DNA of 64,000 nucleotides from Cinclus cinclus (lineage: Eukaryota; Chordata; Aves; Passeriformes; Cinclidae), in NCBI RefSeq assembly GCF_963662255.1, contig NW_026912157.1, positions 105,001-169,000 on the forward strand, in the 5' to 3' direction. The position numbers and the translations under genes were made by a program. Below are positions 36,873-49,366 of the stretch, one piece after another. The notes below the pieces were generated by a model. The model was not told the origin of the DNA and ran no database searches. It worked only from the letters and a program-made list of their open reading frames with translations. Numbering within the stretch: position 1 is the first letter of the stretch; each line of letters starts with the position of its first letter.

Positions 36873-39800
36873 TTCCATAAGGACGAGGATTTCTCCCAGA
36901 CCAAAGCTGCCCCCTCCTCCAAACCTGGCTGCCATCGGAGGCCCAAACGCGCCCCACAAAATGACATCTGCATTGAGGGTTCTTGAGTTTGGCTTCTTGG
37001 GGTAAAGTGCCTCCTTTCAAAGCCAACTTGCTTAACTTGCCTGCGGCACGTCCTGGGCTTTTGCCTCCAAAAATTCCAGAAAGACGAGGATTTCTCCCAG
37101 GCCAAAGCTGCCCCCTCCTCCAAACCTGGCTGCCATCGGAGGCCCAAACGTGCCCTACAAAATGACACCTGTCAAGTGGGCTCTTGAGTTTGGCTTCTTG
37201 GGGAAATGTGACTCCTTTCAAAACCAACTTGCCTGTGTCCCGTCCCGGGCTTTTGCTTCAAAAATTCCATAAGGACGAGGATTCCTCCCAGACCAAAGCT
37301 GCCCCCTCCTCCAAACCTGGCTGCCATCGGAGGCCCAAACGTGCCCTACAAAATGACACCTGCCAAGTGGGCTCTTGAGTTTGGCTTCTTGGGTGGAAGT
37401 GCCTCCTTTCAAAGCCAACTTGCCTGCGGCCCGTCCTGGGCTTTTGCCTCCAAAAATTCCATAAGGACGAGGATTTCTCCCAGACCAAAGCTGCCCCCTC
37501 CTCCAAACCTGGCTGCCATCGGAGGCCCAAACGCGCCCTACAAAATGACATCTGCCAAGTGGGCTCTTGAGTTTGGCTTCTTGCGGAAAAGTGCCTCCTT
37601 TCAAAGCCAACTTGCCTAACTTGCCTGCGGCCCATGCGGGGTTTTTGCCTACAAAAATTCCATAAGGACGAGGATTTCTCCCAGACCAAAGCTGCCCCCT
37701 CCTCCAAACCTGGCTGACATCGGAGGCCCAAACGTGCCCTACAAAATGACACCTGCCAAGTGGGCTCTTGAGTTTGGCTTCTTGGGGAAAAGTGACTCCT
37801 TTCAAAACCAACTTGCCTGCGTCCCGTCCCGGGCTTTTGCTACAAAAATTCCATAAGGACGAGGATTCCTCCCAGACCAAAGCTGCCCCCTCCTCCAAAC
37901 CTGGCTGCCATCGGAGGCCCAAACGCGCCCTACAAAATGACATCTGCCAAGTGGGCTCTTGAGTTTGGCTTTCTGGGGAAAAGTGCCTCCTTTCGGAGTC
38001 AACTTGCCTGCGGCCCATGCAGGGCTTTTGCCTACAAAAATTCCATAAGGACGAGGATTTCTCCCAGACCAAAGCTGCCCCCTCCTCCAAACCTGGCTGC
38101 CATCGGAGGCCCAAACGCGCCCCACAAAATGACATCTGCATTGAGGGTTCTTGAGTTTGGCTTCTTGGGGAAAAGTGCCTCCTTTCAAAGCCAACTTGCC
38201 TAACTTGCCTGCGGCCCGTCCTGGGCTTTTGCCTCCAAAAATTCCAGAAAGACGAGGATTTCTCCCAGGCCAAAGCTGCCCCCTCCTCCAAACCTGGCTG
38301 CCATCGGAGGCCCAAACGTGCCCTACAAAATGACACCTGTCAAGTGGGCTCTTGAGTTTGGCTTCTTGGGGAAATGTGACTCCTTTCAAAACCAACTTGC
38401 CTGTGTCCCGTCCCGGGCTTTAGCTACAAAAATTCCATAAGAACGAGGATTCCTCCCAGACCAAAGCTGCACCCTCCTCCAAACCTGGCTGCCATCGGAG
38501 GCCCAAACGTGCCCTACAAAATGACATCTGCCAAGTGGGCTCTTGAGTTTGGCTTCTTGGGGTAAAGTGACTCCTTTCAAAGCCAACTTGCCTGCGGCCC
38601 GTCCTGGGCTTTTGCCTACAAAAATTCCATAAGGACGAGGATTTCTCCCAGACCAAAGCTGCCCCCTCCTCCAAACCTGGCTGCCATCAGAGGCCCAAAC
38701 ACGCCCTACAAAATGACATCTGCCAAGTGGGCTCTTGAGTTTGGCTTCTTGCGGAAAAGTGCCTCCTTTCAAAGCCAACTTGCCTAACTAGCCTGCAGCC
38801 CATTCTGGGCTTTTGCCTACAAAAATTCCATAAGGACGAGGATTTCTCCCAGACCAAAGCTGCCCCCTCCTCCAAACCTAGCTGCCATCGGTGGCCCAAA
38901 CGCGCCCTACAAAATGACATCTGCCAAGTGGGCTCCTGAGTTTGGCTTCTTGGGGGAAAGTGCCTCCTTTCAAAGCCAACTTGCCTGCGGCCCGTGCTGG
39001 GTTTTAGACTACAAAAATTCCATAAGGACGAGGATTTCTCCCAGACCAAAGCTGCCCCCTCCTCCAAACCTGGCTGCCATCGGAGGCCCAAACGTGCCCT
39101 ACAAAATGACATCTGCCAAGTGGGCTCTTCAGTTTGGCTTCTTGGGTGGAAGTGCCTCCTTTCAAAGCCAACTTGCCTGCGGCCCGTCCTGGGCTTTTGC
39201 CTACAAAAATTCCAGAAGGACGAGGATTTCTCCCAGACCAAAGCTGCCCCCTCCTCCAAACCTGGCTGCCATCGGAGGCCCAAACGCGCCCTACAAAATG
39301 ACATCTGCCAAGTGGGCTCTTGAGTTTGGCTTCTTGGGGGAAAGTGCCTCCTATCAAAGCCAACTTGCCTGCGTCCCGTCCTGGGCTTTTGCCTACAAAA
39401 ATTCCATAAGAACGAGGATTTCCCCCAGACCAAAGCTGCCCCCTCCTCCAAACCTGGCTGCCATCGGAGGCCCAAACGCGCCCTAGAAAATGACATCTGC
39501 ATTGTGGGTTCTTGAGTTTGGCTTCTTGGGGAAAAGTGCCTCCTTTCGGAGCCAACTTGCCTAACTTGCCTGCGGCCCGTCCTGGGCTTTTGCCTACAAA
39601 AATTCCATAAGGACGAGGATTTCTCCCAGACCAAAGCTGCCCCCTCCTCCAAACCTGGCTGCCATCGGAGGCCCAAACGCGCCCTACAAAATGACATCTG
39701 CCAAGTGGGCTCTTGAGTTTGGCTTCTTGGGGAAAAGTGCCTCCTTTCAAAGCCAACTTGCCTAACTTGCCTGCGGCCCATCCTGGGCTTTTGCCTCCAA

Positions 39801-42800
39801 AAATTCCAGAAGGACGAGGATTTCTCCCAGGCCAAAGCTGCCCCCTCCTCCAAACCTGGCTGCCATCGGAGGCCCAAACGTGCCCTACAAAATGACACCT
39901 GCCAAGTGGGCTCTTGAGTTTGGCTTCTTGGGAAAAAGTGACTCCTTTCAAAACCAACTTGCCTGTGTCCCGTCCCGGGCTTTTGCTACAAAAATTCCAT
40001 AAGGACGAGGATTTCTCCCAGACCAAAGCTGCCCCCTCCTCCAAACCTGGCTGCCATCGGAGGCCCAAACGCGCCCCACAAAATGACATCTGCATTGAGG
40101 GTTCTGGAGTTTGGCTTCTTGGGGAAAAGTGCCTCCTTTCGGAGCCAACTTGCCTAACTTGCCTGCGGCCCGTCCTGGGCTTTTGCCTCCAAAAATTCCA
40201 TAAGGACGAGGATTTCTTCCAGGCCAAAGCTGCCCCCTCCTCCAAACCTGGCTGCCATCAGAGGCCCAAACGCGCCCTACAAAATGACACCTGCCAAGTG
40301 GGCTCTTGAGTTTGGCTTCTTGGGGAAAAGTGACTCCTTTCAAAACCAACGTGCCTGTGTCCCGTCCCGGGCTTTTGCTACAAAAATTCCACAAGGACGA
40401 GGATTTCTCCCAGACCAAAGCTGCCCCATCCTCCAAACCTGGCTGCCATCGGAGGCCCAAACGTGCCCTACAAAATGACATCTGCCAAGTGGGCTCTTGA
40501 ATTTGGCTTCTTGGGTGGAAGTGCCTCCTTTCAAAGCCAACTTGCCTGCGGCCCGTCCTGGGCTTTTGCCTACAAAAATTCCATAAGGACGAGGATTTCT
40601 CCCAGACCAAAGCTGCCCCCTCCTCCAAACCTGGCTGCCATCGGAGGCCCAAACGTGCCCTACAAAATGACACCTGCCAAGTGGGCTCTTGAGTTTGGCT
40701 TCTTGGGTGGAAGTGCCTCCTTTCAAAGCCAACTTGCCTGCGGCACGTCCTGGGCTTGTGCCTACAAAAATTCCATAAGGACGAGGATTTCTCCCAGACC
40801 AAAGCTGCCCCCTCCTCCAAACATGGCTGCCATTGGAGGCCCAAACGCGCCCTACAAAATGACATCTGCCAAGTGGGCTCTTGAGTTTGGCTTCTTGGGG
40901 GAAAGTGCCTCCTTTCAAAGCCAACTTGCCTAACTAGCCTGCGGTCCGTTCTGGGCTTTAGACTACAAAAATTCCATAAGGACGAGGATTTCTCCCAGAC
41001 CAAAGCTGCCCCCTCCTCCAAACCTGCCTGCCATCAGAGGCCCAAATGCGCCCCACAAAATGACATCTGCCAAGTGGGCTCTTGAGTTTGGCTTCTTGGG
41101 GAAAAGTGCCTCCTTTCGGAGCCAACTTGCCTAACTTGCCTGCGGCCCGTCCTGGGCTTTTGCCTCCAAAAATTCCAGAAGGACGAGGATTTCTCCCAGA
41201 CCAAAGCTGCCCCCTCCTCCAAACCTGGCTGCCATCGGAGGCCCAAACGCGCCCCACAAAATGACACCTGCATTGAGGGTTCTTGAGTTTGGCTTCCTGG
41301 GGAAAAGTGCCTCCTTTCGGAGTCAACTATCCTGCGGCACATGCAGGGCTTTTGCCTACAAAAATTCCAGAAGGACGAGGATTTCTCCCAGACCAAAGCT
41401 GCCCCAGCCTCCAAACCTGGCTGCCATCGGAGGCCCAAACGTGCCCTACAAAATGACACCTGCCAAGTGGGCTCTTGAGTTTGGCTTCTTGGGTGGAAGT
41501 GCCTCCTTTCAAAGCCAACTTGCCTGCGGCCGGTCCTGGGCTTTTGCCTACAAAAATTCCATAAGGACGAGGATTTCTCCCAGACCACAGCTGCCCCCTC
41601 CTCCAAACCTGGCTGCCATCGGAGGCCCAAACGCGCCCTACAAAATGACATCTGCCAAGTGGGCTCTTGAGATTGGCTTCTTGCGGAAAAGTGCCTCCTT
41701 TCAAAGCCAACTTGCCTAACTAGCCTGCGGCCCGTGCTGGGCTTTAGACTACAAAAATTCCATAAGGACGAGGATTTCTCCCAGACCAAAGCTGCCCCCT
41801 CCTCCAAACCTGGCTGCCATCAGAGGCCCAAACGCGCCCCACAAAATGACATCTGCCAAGTGGGCTCTTGAGTTTGGCTTCTTGGGGAAAAGTGCCTCCT
41901 TTCGGAGCCAACTTGCCTAACTTGCCGGCGGCCCGTCCTGGGCTTTTGCCTCCAAAAATTCCAGAAGGACGAGGATTTCTCCCAGACCAAAGCTGCCCCC
42001 TCCTCCAAACCTGGCTGCCATCGGAGGCCCAAACGCGCCCCACAAAATGACACCTGCATTGAGGGTTCTTGAGTTTGGCTTCCTGGGGAAAAGTGCCTCC
42101 TTTCGGAGTCAACTTGCCTGCGGCACGTCCTGGGCTTTTGCCTACAAAAATTCCAGAAGGACGAGGATTTCTCCCAGACCAAAGCTGCCCCCTCCTCCAA
42201 ACCTGGCTGCCATCGGAGGCCCAAACGTGCCCTACAAAATGACACCTGCCAAGTGGGCTCTTGAGTTTGGCTTCTTGGGTGGAAGTGCCTCCTTTCAAAG
42301 CCAACTTGCCTGCGGCCCGTCCTGGGCTTTTGCCTACAAAAATTCCATAAGGACGAGGATTTCTCCCAGACCAAAGCTGCCCCCTCCTCCAAACCTGGCT
42401 GCCATCGGAGGCCCAAACGCGCCCTACAAAATGACATCTGCCAAGTGGGCTCTTGAGATTGGCTTCTTGCGGAAAAGTGCCTCCTTTCAAAGCCAACTTG
42501 CCTAACTAGCCTGCAGCCCATTCTGGGCTTTTGCCTACAAAAATTCCATACGGACGAGGATTCCTCCCAGACCAAAGCTGCCCCCTCCTCCAAACCTAGC
42601 TGCCATCGGTGGCCCAAACGCGCCCTACAAAATGACATCTGCCAAGTGGGCTCCTGAGTTTGGCTTCTTGGGGGAAAGTGCCTCCTTTCGGAGCCAACTT
42701 GCCTGCAGCCCGTGCTGGGCTTTAGACTACAAAAATTCCATAAGGACGAGGATTTCTCCCAGACCAAAGCTGCCCCCTCCTCCAAACCTGGCTGCCATCG

Positions 42801-45800
42801 GAGGCCCAAACGCGCCCCACAAAATGACATCTGCATTGAGGGTTCTTGAGTTTGGCTTCTTGGGGAAAAGTGCCTCCTTTCGGAGCCAACTTGCCTAACT
42901 TGCCTGCGGCCCTTCGTGGGCTTTTGCCTCCAAAAATTCCAGAAGGACGAGGATTTCTCCCAGACCAAAGCTGTCCCCTCCTCCAAACCTGGCTGCCATC
43001 GAGGCCCGAACGCGCCCTACAAAATGACATCTGCCAAGTGGGCTCTTGAGTTTGGCTTCCTGGGGAAAAGTGCCTCCTTTCGGAGTCAACTTGCCTGCGG
43101 CCCATGCAGGGCTTTTGCCGACAAAAATTCCATAAGGACGGGGATTTCTCCCAGACCAAAGCTGCCCCCTCCTCCAAACCTGGCTGCCATCGGAGGCCCA
43201 AACGCGCCCTACAAAATGACATCTGCCAAGTGGGCTCTTGAGTTTGGCTTCTTGGGGAAAAGTGCTTCCTTTCGGAGCCAAAATGCCTAACTTGCCTGCG
43301 GCCCGTCCTGGGCTTTTGAGTACAAAAATTCCATAAGGACGAGGATTTCTCCCAGACCAAAGCTGCCCCCTCCTCCAAACCTGGCTGCCATCAGAGGCCC
43401 AAACGCGCCCTACAAAAGGACATCTGCATTGCGGGTTCTTGAGTTTGGCTTCTTGGGGAAAAGTGCCTCCTTTCAAAACCAACATGCCTAACTTGCCTGC
43501 GGCCCGTCCTGGGCTTTTGCCTACAAAAATTCCATAAGTACAAGGATTTCTCCCAGACCAAAGCTGCCCCCTCCTCCAAACCTGGCTGCCATCGGAGGCC
43601 CAAACGCGCCCTACAAAATGACATCTGCCAAGTGGGCTCTTGAGTTTGGCTTCTTGGGGAAAAGTGCCTCCTTTCGGAGTCAACTTGCCGGCGGCCCATG
43701 CAGGGCTTTTGCCTACAAAAATTCCAGAAGGACGAGGATTTCTCCCAGACCAAAGCTGCCCCCTCCTCCAAACCTGGCTGCCATCGGAGGCCCAAACGTG
43801 CCCTACAAAATGACATCTGCCAAGTGGGCTCTTGAGTTTGGCTTCTTGGGTGGAAGTGCCTCCTTTCAAAGCCAACTTGCCTGCGGCCCGTCCTGGGCTT
43901 TTGCCTACAAAAATTCCATAAGGACGAGGATTTCTCCCAGACCAAAGCTGCCCCCTCCTCCAAACCTGGCTGCCATCGGAGGCCCAAACGCGCCCTACAA
44001 AATGACATCTGCCAAGTGGGCTCTTGAGTTTGGCTTCTTGGGTGGAAGTATCTCCTTTCAAAGACAACTTGCCTGCGGCCCGTGCTGGGCTTTTGCCTAC
44101 AAAAATTCCATAAGGACGAGGATTTCTCCCAGACCAAAGCTGCCCCCTCCTCCAAACCTGGCTGCCATCGGAGGCCCAAACGCGCCCTACAAAATTACAT
44201 CTGCCAAGTGGGCTCCTGAGTTTGGCTTCTTGGGGGAAAGTGCCTCCTTTCAAAGCCAACTTGCCTGCAGCCCGTGCTGGGCTTTAGACTACAAAAATTC
44301 CATAAGGACGAGGATTTCTCCCAGACCAAAGCTGCCCCCTCCTCCAAACCTGGCTGCCATCGGAGGCCCAAACGCGCCCCACAAAATGACATCTGCATTG
44401 AGGGTTCTTGAGTTTGGCTTCTTGGGGAAAAGTGCCTCCTTTCGGAGCCAACTTGCCTAACTTGCCTGCGGCCCGTCCTGGGCTTTTGCTACAAAAATTC
44501 CAGAAGGACGAGGATTTCTCCCAGACCAAAGCTGCCCCCTCCTCCAAACCTGGCTGCCATCGGAGGCCCAAACGCGCCCTACAAAATGACACCTGCCAAG
44601 TGGGCTCTTGAGTTTGGCTTCTTGGGGAAAAGTGCCTCCTTTCAAAGCCAACTTGCCTAACTTGCCTGCGGCCCATGCGGGGTTTTTGCCTACAAAAATT
44701 CCATAAGGACGAGGATTTCTCCCAGACCAAAGCTGCCCCCTCCTCCAAACCTGGCTGACATCGGAGGCCCAAACGCGCCCTACAAAATGACACCTGCCAA
44801 GTGGGCTCTTGAGTTTGGCTTCTTGGGGTAAAGTGACTCCTTTCAAAACCAACTTGCCTGCGTCCCGTCCCGGGCTTTTGCTAAAAAAATTCCATAAGGA
44901 CGAGGATTCCTCCCAGACCAAAGCTGCCCCCTCCTCCAAACCTGGCTGCCATCGGAGGCCCAAACGCGCCCTACAAAATGACATCTGCCAAGTGGGCTCT
45001 TGAGTTTGGCTTTCTGGGGAAAAGTGCCTCCTTTCGGACTCAACTTGCCTGCGGCCCATGCAGGGCTTTTGCCTACAAAAATTCCATAAGGACGAGGATT
45101 TCTCCCAGACCAAAGCAGCCCCCTCCTCCAAACCTGGCTGTCATCGGAGGCCCAAACGCGCCCTACAAAATGACACCTGCCAAGTGGGCTCTTGAGTTTG
45201 GCTTCTTGGGTGGAAGTACCTCCTTTCAAAGCCAACTTGCCTGCGGCCCGTCCTGGGCTGTTGCCTACAAAAATTCCATAAGGACGAGGATTCCTCCCAG
45301 ACCAAAGCTGCCCCCTCCTCCAAACCTGGCTGCCATCGGAGGCCCAAACGCGCCCTACAAAATGACATCTGCCAAGTGGGCTCTTGAGTTTGGCTTCTTG
45401 GGGAAAAGTGCCTCCTTTCAAAGCCAACTTGCCTAACTAGCCTGCGGCCCGTGCTGGGCTTTAGACTACAAAAATTCCATAAGGACGAGGATTTCTCCCA
45501 GACCAAAGCTGCCCCCTCCTCCAAACCTGGCTGCCATCGGAGGACCAAACGCGCCCTACAAAATGACACCTGCATTGAGGGCTCTTGATTTTGGCTTCCT
45601 GGGGAAAAGTGCCTCCTTTCGGAGTCAACTTGCCAGCGGCCCATGCAGGGCTTTTGCCTACAAAAATTCCATAAGGACGAGGATTTCTCCCAGACCAAAG
45701 CTGCCCCCTCCTCCAAACCTGGCTGCCATCGGAGGCCCAAACGCGCCCTACATAATGACATCTGCCAAGTGGGCTCTTGAGTTTGGCTTCTTGTGGAAAA

Positions 45801-48800
45801 GTGCCTCCTTTCAAAGCCAACTTGCCTAACTATCCTGCGGCCCGTGCTGGGCTTTAGACTACAAAAATTCCATAAGGACGAGGATTTCTCCCAGACCAAA
45901 GCTGCCCCCTCCTCCAAACCTGGCTGCCATCAGAGGCCCAAACGCGCCCCACAAAATGACATCTGCATTGAGGGTTCTTGAGTTTGGCTTCTTGGGGAAA
46001 AGTGCCTCCTTTCGGAGCCAACTTGCCTAACTTGCCTGCGGCCCGTCCCAGGCTTTTGCTACAAAAATTCCAGAAGGACGAGGATTCCTCCCAGACCAAA
46101 GCTGCCCCCTCCTCCAAACCTGGCTGCCATCGGAGGCCCAAACGTGCCCTACAAAATGACATCTGCCAAGTGGGCTCTTGAGTTTGGCTTCTTGGGTGGA
46201 AGTGCCTCCTTTCAAAGCCAACTTGCCTGCAGCCCGCGCTGGGTTTTAGACTACAAAAATTCCATAAGGACGAGGATTTCTCCCAGACCAAAGCTGCCCC
46301 CTCCTCCAAACCTGGCTGCCATCGGAGGCCCAAACGTGCCCTACAAAATGACATCTGCCTAGTGGGCTCTTGAGTTTGGCTTCTTGGGGGAAAGTGCCTC
46401 CTTTCAAAGCCAACTTGCCTGCGGCCCGTCCTGGGATTTGCCTACAAAAATTCCATAAGGACGAGGATTTCTCCCAGACCAAAGCTGCCCCCTCCTCCAA
46501 ACCTGGCTGCCATCGGAGGCCCAAACGCGCCCCACAAAATGACACCTGCATTGAGGGTTCTTGAGTTTGGCTTCTTGGGGAAAAGTGCCTCCTTTCGGAG
46601 TCAACTTGCCGGCGGCCCATGCAGGGCTTTTGCCTACAAAAATTCCATAAGGACGAGGATTTCTCCCAGACCAAAGCTGCCCCCTCCTCCAAACCTGGCT
46701 GCCATCGGAGGCCCAAACGTGCCCTACAAAATGACACCTGCCAAGTGGGCTCTTGAGTTTGGCTTCTTGGGTGGAAGTGCCTCCTTTCAAAGCCAACTTG
46801 CCTGCGTCCCGTCCTGGGCTTTTGCCTACAAAAATTCCATAAGGACGAGGATTTCTCCCAGACCAAAGCTGCCCCCTCCTCCAAACCTGGCTGCCATCGG
46901 AGGCCCAAACGCGCCCTACAAAATGACATCTGCCAAGTGGGCTCTTGAGTTTGGCTTCTTGCGGAAAAGTGCCTCCTTTCAAAGCCAACTTGCCTAACTA
47001 GCCTGCGGCCCGTGCTGGGCTTTAGACTACAAAAATTCCATAAGGACGAGGATTTCTCCCAGACCAAAGCTGCCCCCTCCTCCAAACCTGGCTGCCATCG
47101 GAGGCCCAAACGCGCCCCACAAAATGACATCTGCATTGAGGGTTCTTGAGTTTGGCTTGTTGGGGAAAAGTGCCTCCTTTCAAAGCCAACTTGCCTAACT
47201 TTCCTGCGGCCCGTCCTGGGCTTTTGCCTACAAAAATTCCAGAAGGACGAGGATTTCTCCCAGACCAAAGCTGCCCCCTCCTCCAAACCTGGCTGCCATC
47301 GGAGGCCCAAACGTGCCCTACAAAATGACACCTGTCAAGTGGGCTCTTGAGTTTGGCTTCTTGGGGAAATGTGACTCCTTTCAAAACCAACTTGCCTGTG
47401 TCCCGTCCCAGGCTTTTGCTACAAAAATTCCATAAGGACGAGGATTCCTCCCAGACCAAAGCTGCCCCCTCCTCCAAACCTGGCTGCCATCGGAGGCCCA
47501 AACGTGCCCTACAAAATGACATCTGCCAAGTGGGCTCTTGAGTTTGGCTTCTTGGGTGGAAGTGCCTCCTTTCAAAGCCAACTTGCCTGCAGCCCGTGCT
47601 GGGTTTTAGACTACAAAAATTCCATAAGGACGAGGATTTCTCCCAGACCAAAGCTGCCCCCTCCTCCAAACCTGGCTGCCATCGGAGGCCCAAACGTGCC
47701 CTACAAAATGACATCTGCCAAGTGGGCTCTTGAGTTTGGCTTCTTGGGTGGAAGTACCTCCTTTCAAAGCCAACTTGCCTGCGGCCCGTCCTGGGATTTG
47801 CCTACAAAAATTCCAGAAGGACGAGGATTTCTCCCAGACCAAAGCTGCCCCCTCCTCCAAACCTGGCTGCCATCGGAGGCCCAAACGCGCCCCACAAAAT
47901 GACACCTGCATTGAGGGTTCTTGAGTTTGGCTTCCTGGGGAAAAGTGCCTCCTTTCGGAGTCAACTTGCCTGCGGCCCATGCAGGGCTTTTGCCTACAAA
48001 AATTCCATAAGGACGAGGATTTCTCCCAGACCAAAGCTGCCCCCTCCTCCAAACCTGGCTGCCATCGGAGGCCCAAACGTGCCCTACAAAATGACACCTG
48101 TCAAGTGGGCTCTTGAGTTTGGCTTCTTGGGGAAATGTGACTCCTTTCAAAACCAACTTGCCTGTGTCCCGTCCCAGGCTTTTGCTACAAAAATTCCATA
48201 AGGACGAGGATTCCTCCCAGACCAAAGCTGCCCCCTCCTCCAAACCTGGCTGCCATCGGAGGCCCAAACGTGCCCTACAAAATGACATCTGCCAAGTGGG
48301 CTCTTGAGTTTGGCTTCTTGCGGAAAAGTGCCTCCTTTCAAAGCCAACTTGCCTAACTAGCCTGCGGCCCGTGCTGGGCTTTAGACTACAAAAATTCCAT
48401 AAGGACGAGGATTTCTCCCAGACCAAAGCTGCCCCCTCCTCCAAACCTGGCTGCCATCGGAGGCCCAAACGCGCCCTACAAAATGACATCTGCCAAGTGG
48501 GCTCTTGAGTTTGGCTTCTTGCGGAAAAGTGCCTCCTTTCAAAGCCAACTTGCCTAACTAGCCTGCGGCCCGTGCTGGGCTTTAGACTACAAAAATTCCA
48601 TAAGGACGAGGATTTCTCCCAGACCAAAGCTGCCCCCTCCTCCAAACCTGGCTGCCATCGGAGGCCCAAACGCGCCCCACAAAATGACATCTGCATTGAG
48701 GGTTCTTGAGTTTGGCTTCTTGGGGAAAAGTGCCTCCTTTCAAAGCCAACTTGCTTAACTTGCCTGCGGCACGTCCTGGGCTTTTGCCTCCAAAAATTCC

Positions 48801-49366
48801 AGAAGGACGAGGATTTCTCCCAGGCCAAAGCTGTCCCCTCCTCCAAACCTGGCTGCCATCGGAGGCCCAAACGTGCCCTACAAAATGACACCTGTCAAGT
48901 GGGCTCTTGAGTTTGGCTTCTTGGGGAAATGTGACTCCTTTCAAAACCAACTTGCCTGTGTCCCGTCCCAGGCTTTTGCTACAAAAATTCCATAAGGACG
49001 AGGATTCCTCCCAGACCAAAGCTGCCCCCTCCTCCAAACCTGGCTGCCATCGGAGGCCCAAACGTGCCCTACAAAATGACATCTGCCAAGTGGGCTCTTG
49101 AGTTTGGCTTCTTGGGTGGAAGTGCCTCCTTTCAAAGCCAACTTGCCTGCAGCCCGTGCTGGGTTTTAGACTACAAAAATTCCATAAGGACGAGGATTTC
49201 TCCCAGACCAAAGCTGCCCCCTCCTCCAAACCTGGCTGCCATCGGAGGCCCAAACGTGCCCTACAAAATGACATCTGCCAAGTGGGCTCTTGAGTTTGGC
49301 TTCTTGGGTGGAAGTGCCTCCTTTCAAAGCCAACTTGCCTGCGGCCCGTCCTGGGCTTTTGCCTCC
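36873..49366. repeat. Satellite, mixed monomer types with short local duplications
   Basis: No multi-kilobase exact tandem block is obvious here. Smaller repeats are visible. A segment with CCAGAAAGACGAGG, CCCAGGCCAAAGC and GGGGAAATGTGACTCC occurs at about 37.0-37.3 and 38.15-38.45 kb (shift 1,168). GGGGAAATGTGACTCC monomers with GTCCCGTCCCAGGC recur at about 47.4, 48.15 and 48.95 kb. One monomer near 42,998 has lost a G (GCCATCGAGGCCCGAACGCG). CTACATAATGACATC is present near 45.75 kb. No gene is seen. Confidence 0.7.
48273..48674. repeat. Tandem duplication of a single 201-bp monomer
   Basis: CTTCTTGCGGAAAAGTGCC followed by AACTAGCCTGCGGCCCGTGC and CTTTAGACTAC occurs twice in succession, 201 bases apart (CGGAAAAG at 48,321 and 48,522). 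I saw no difference between the two copies. This is the clearest single-monomer duplication on the right side of the window. Confidence 0.82.
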
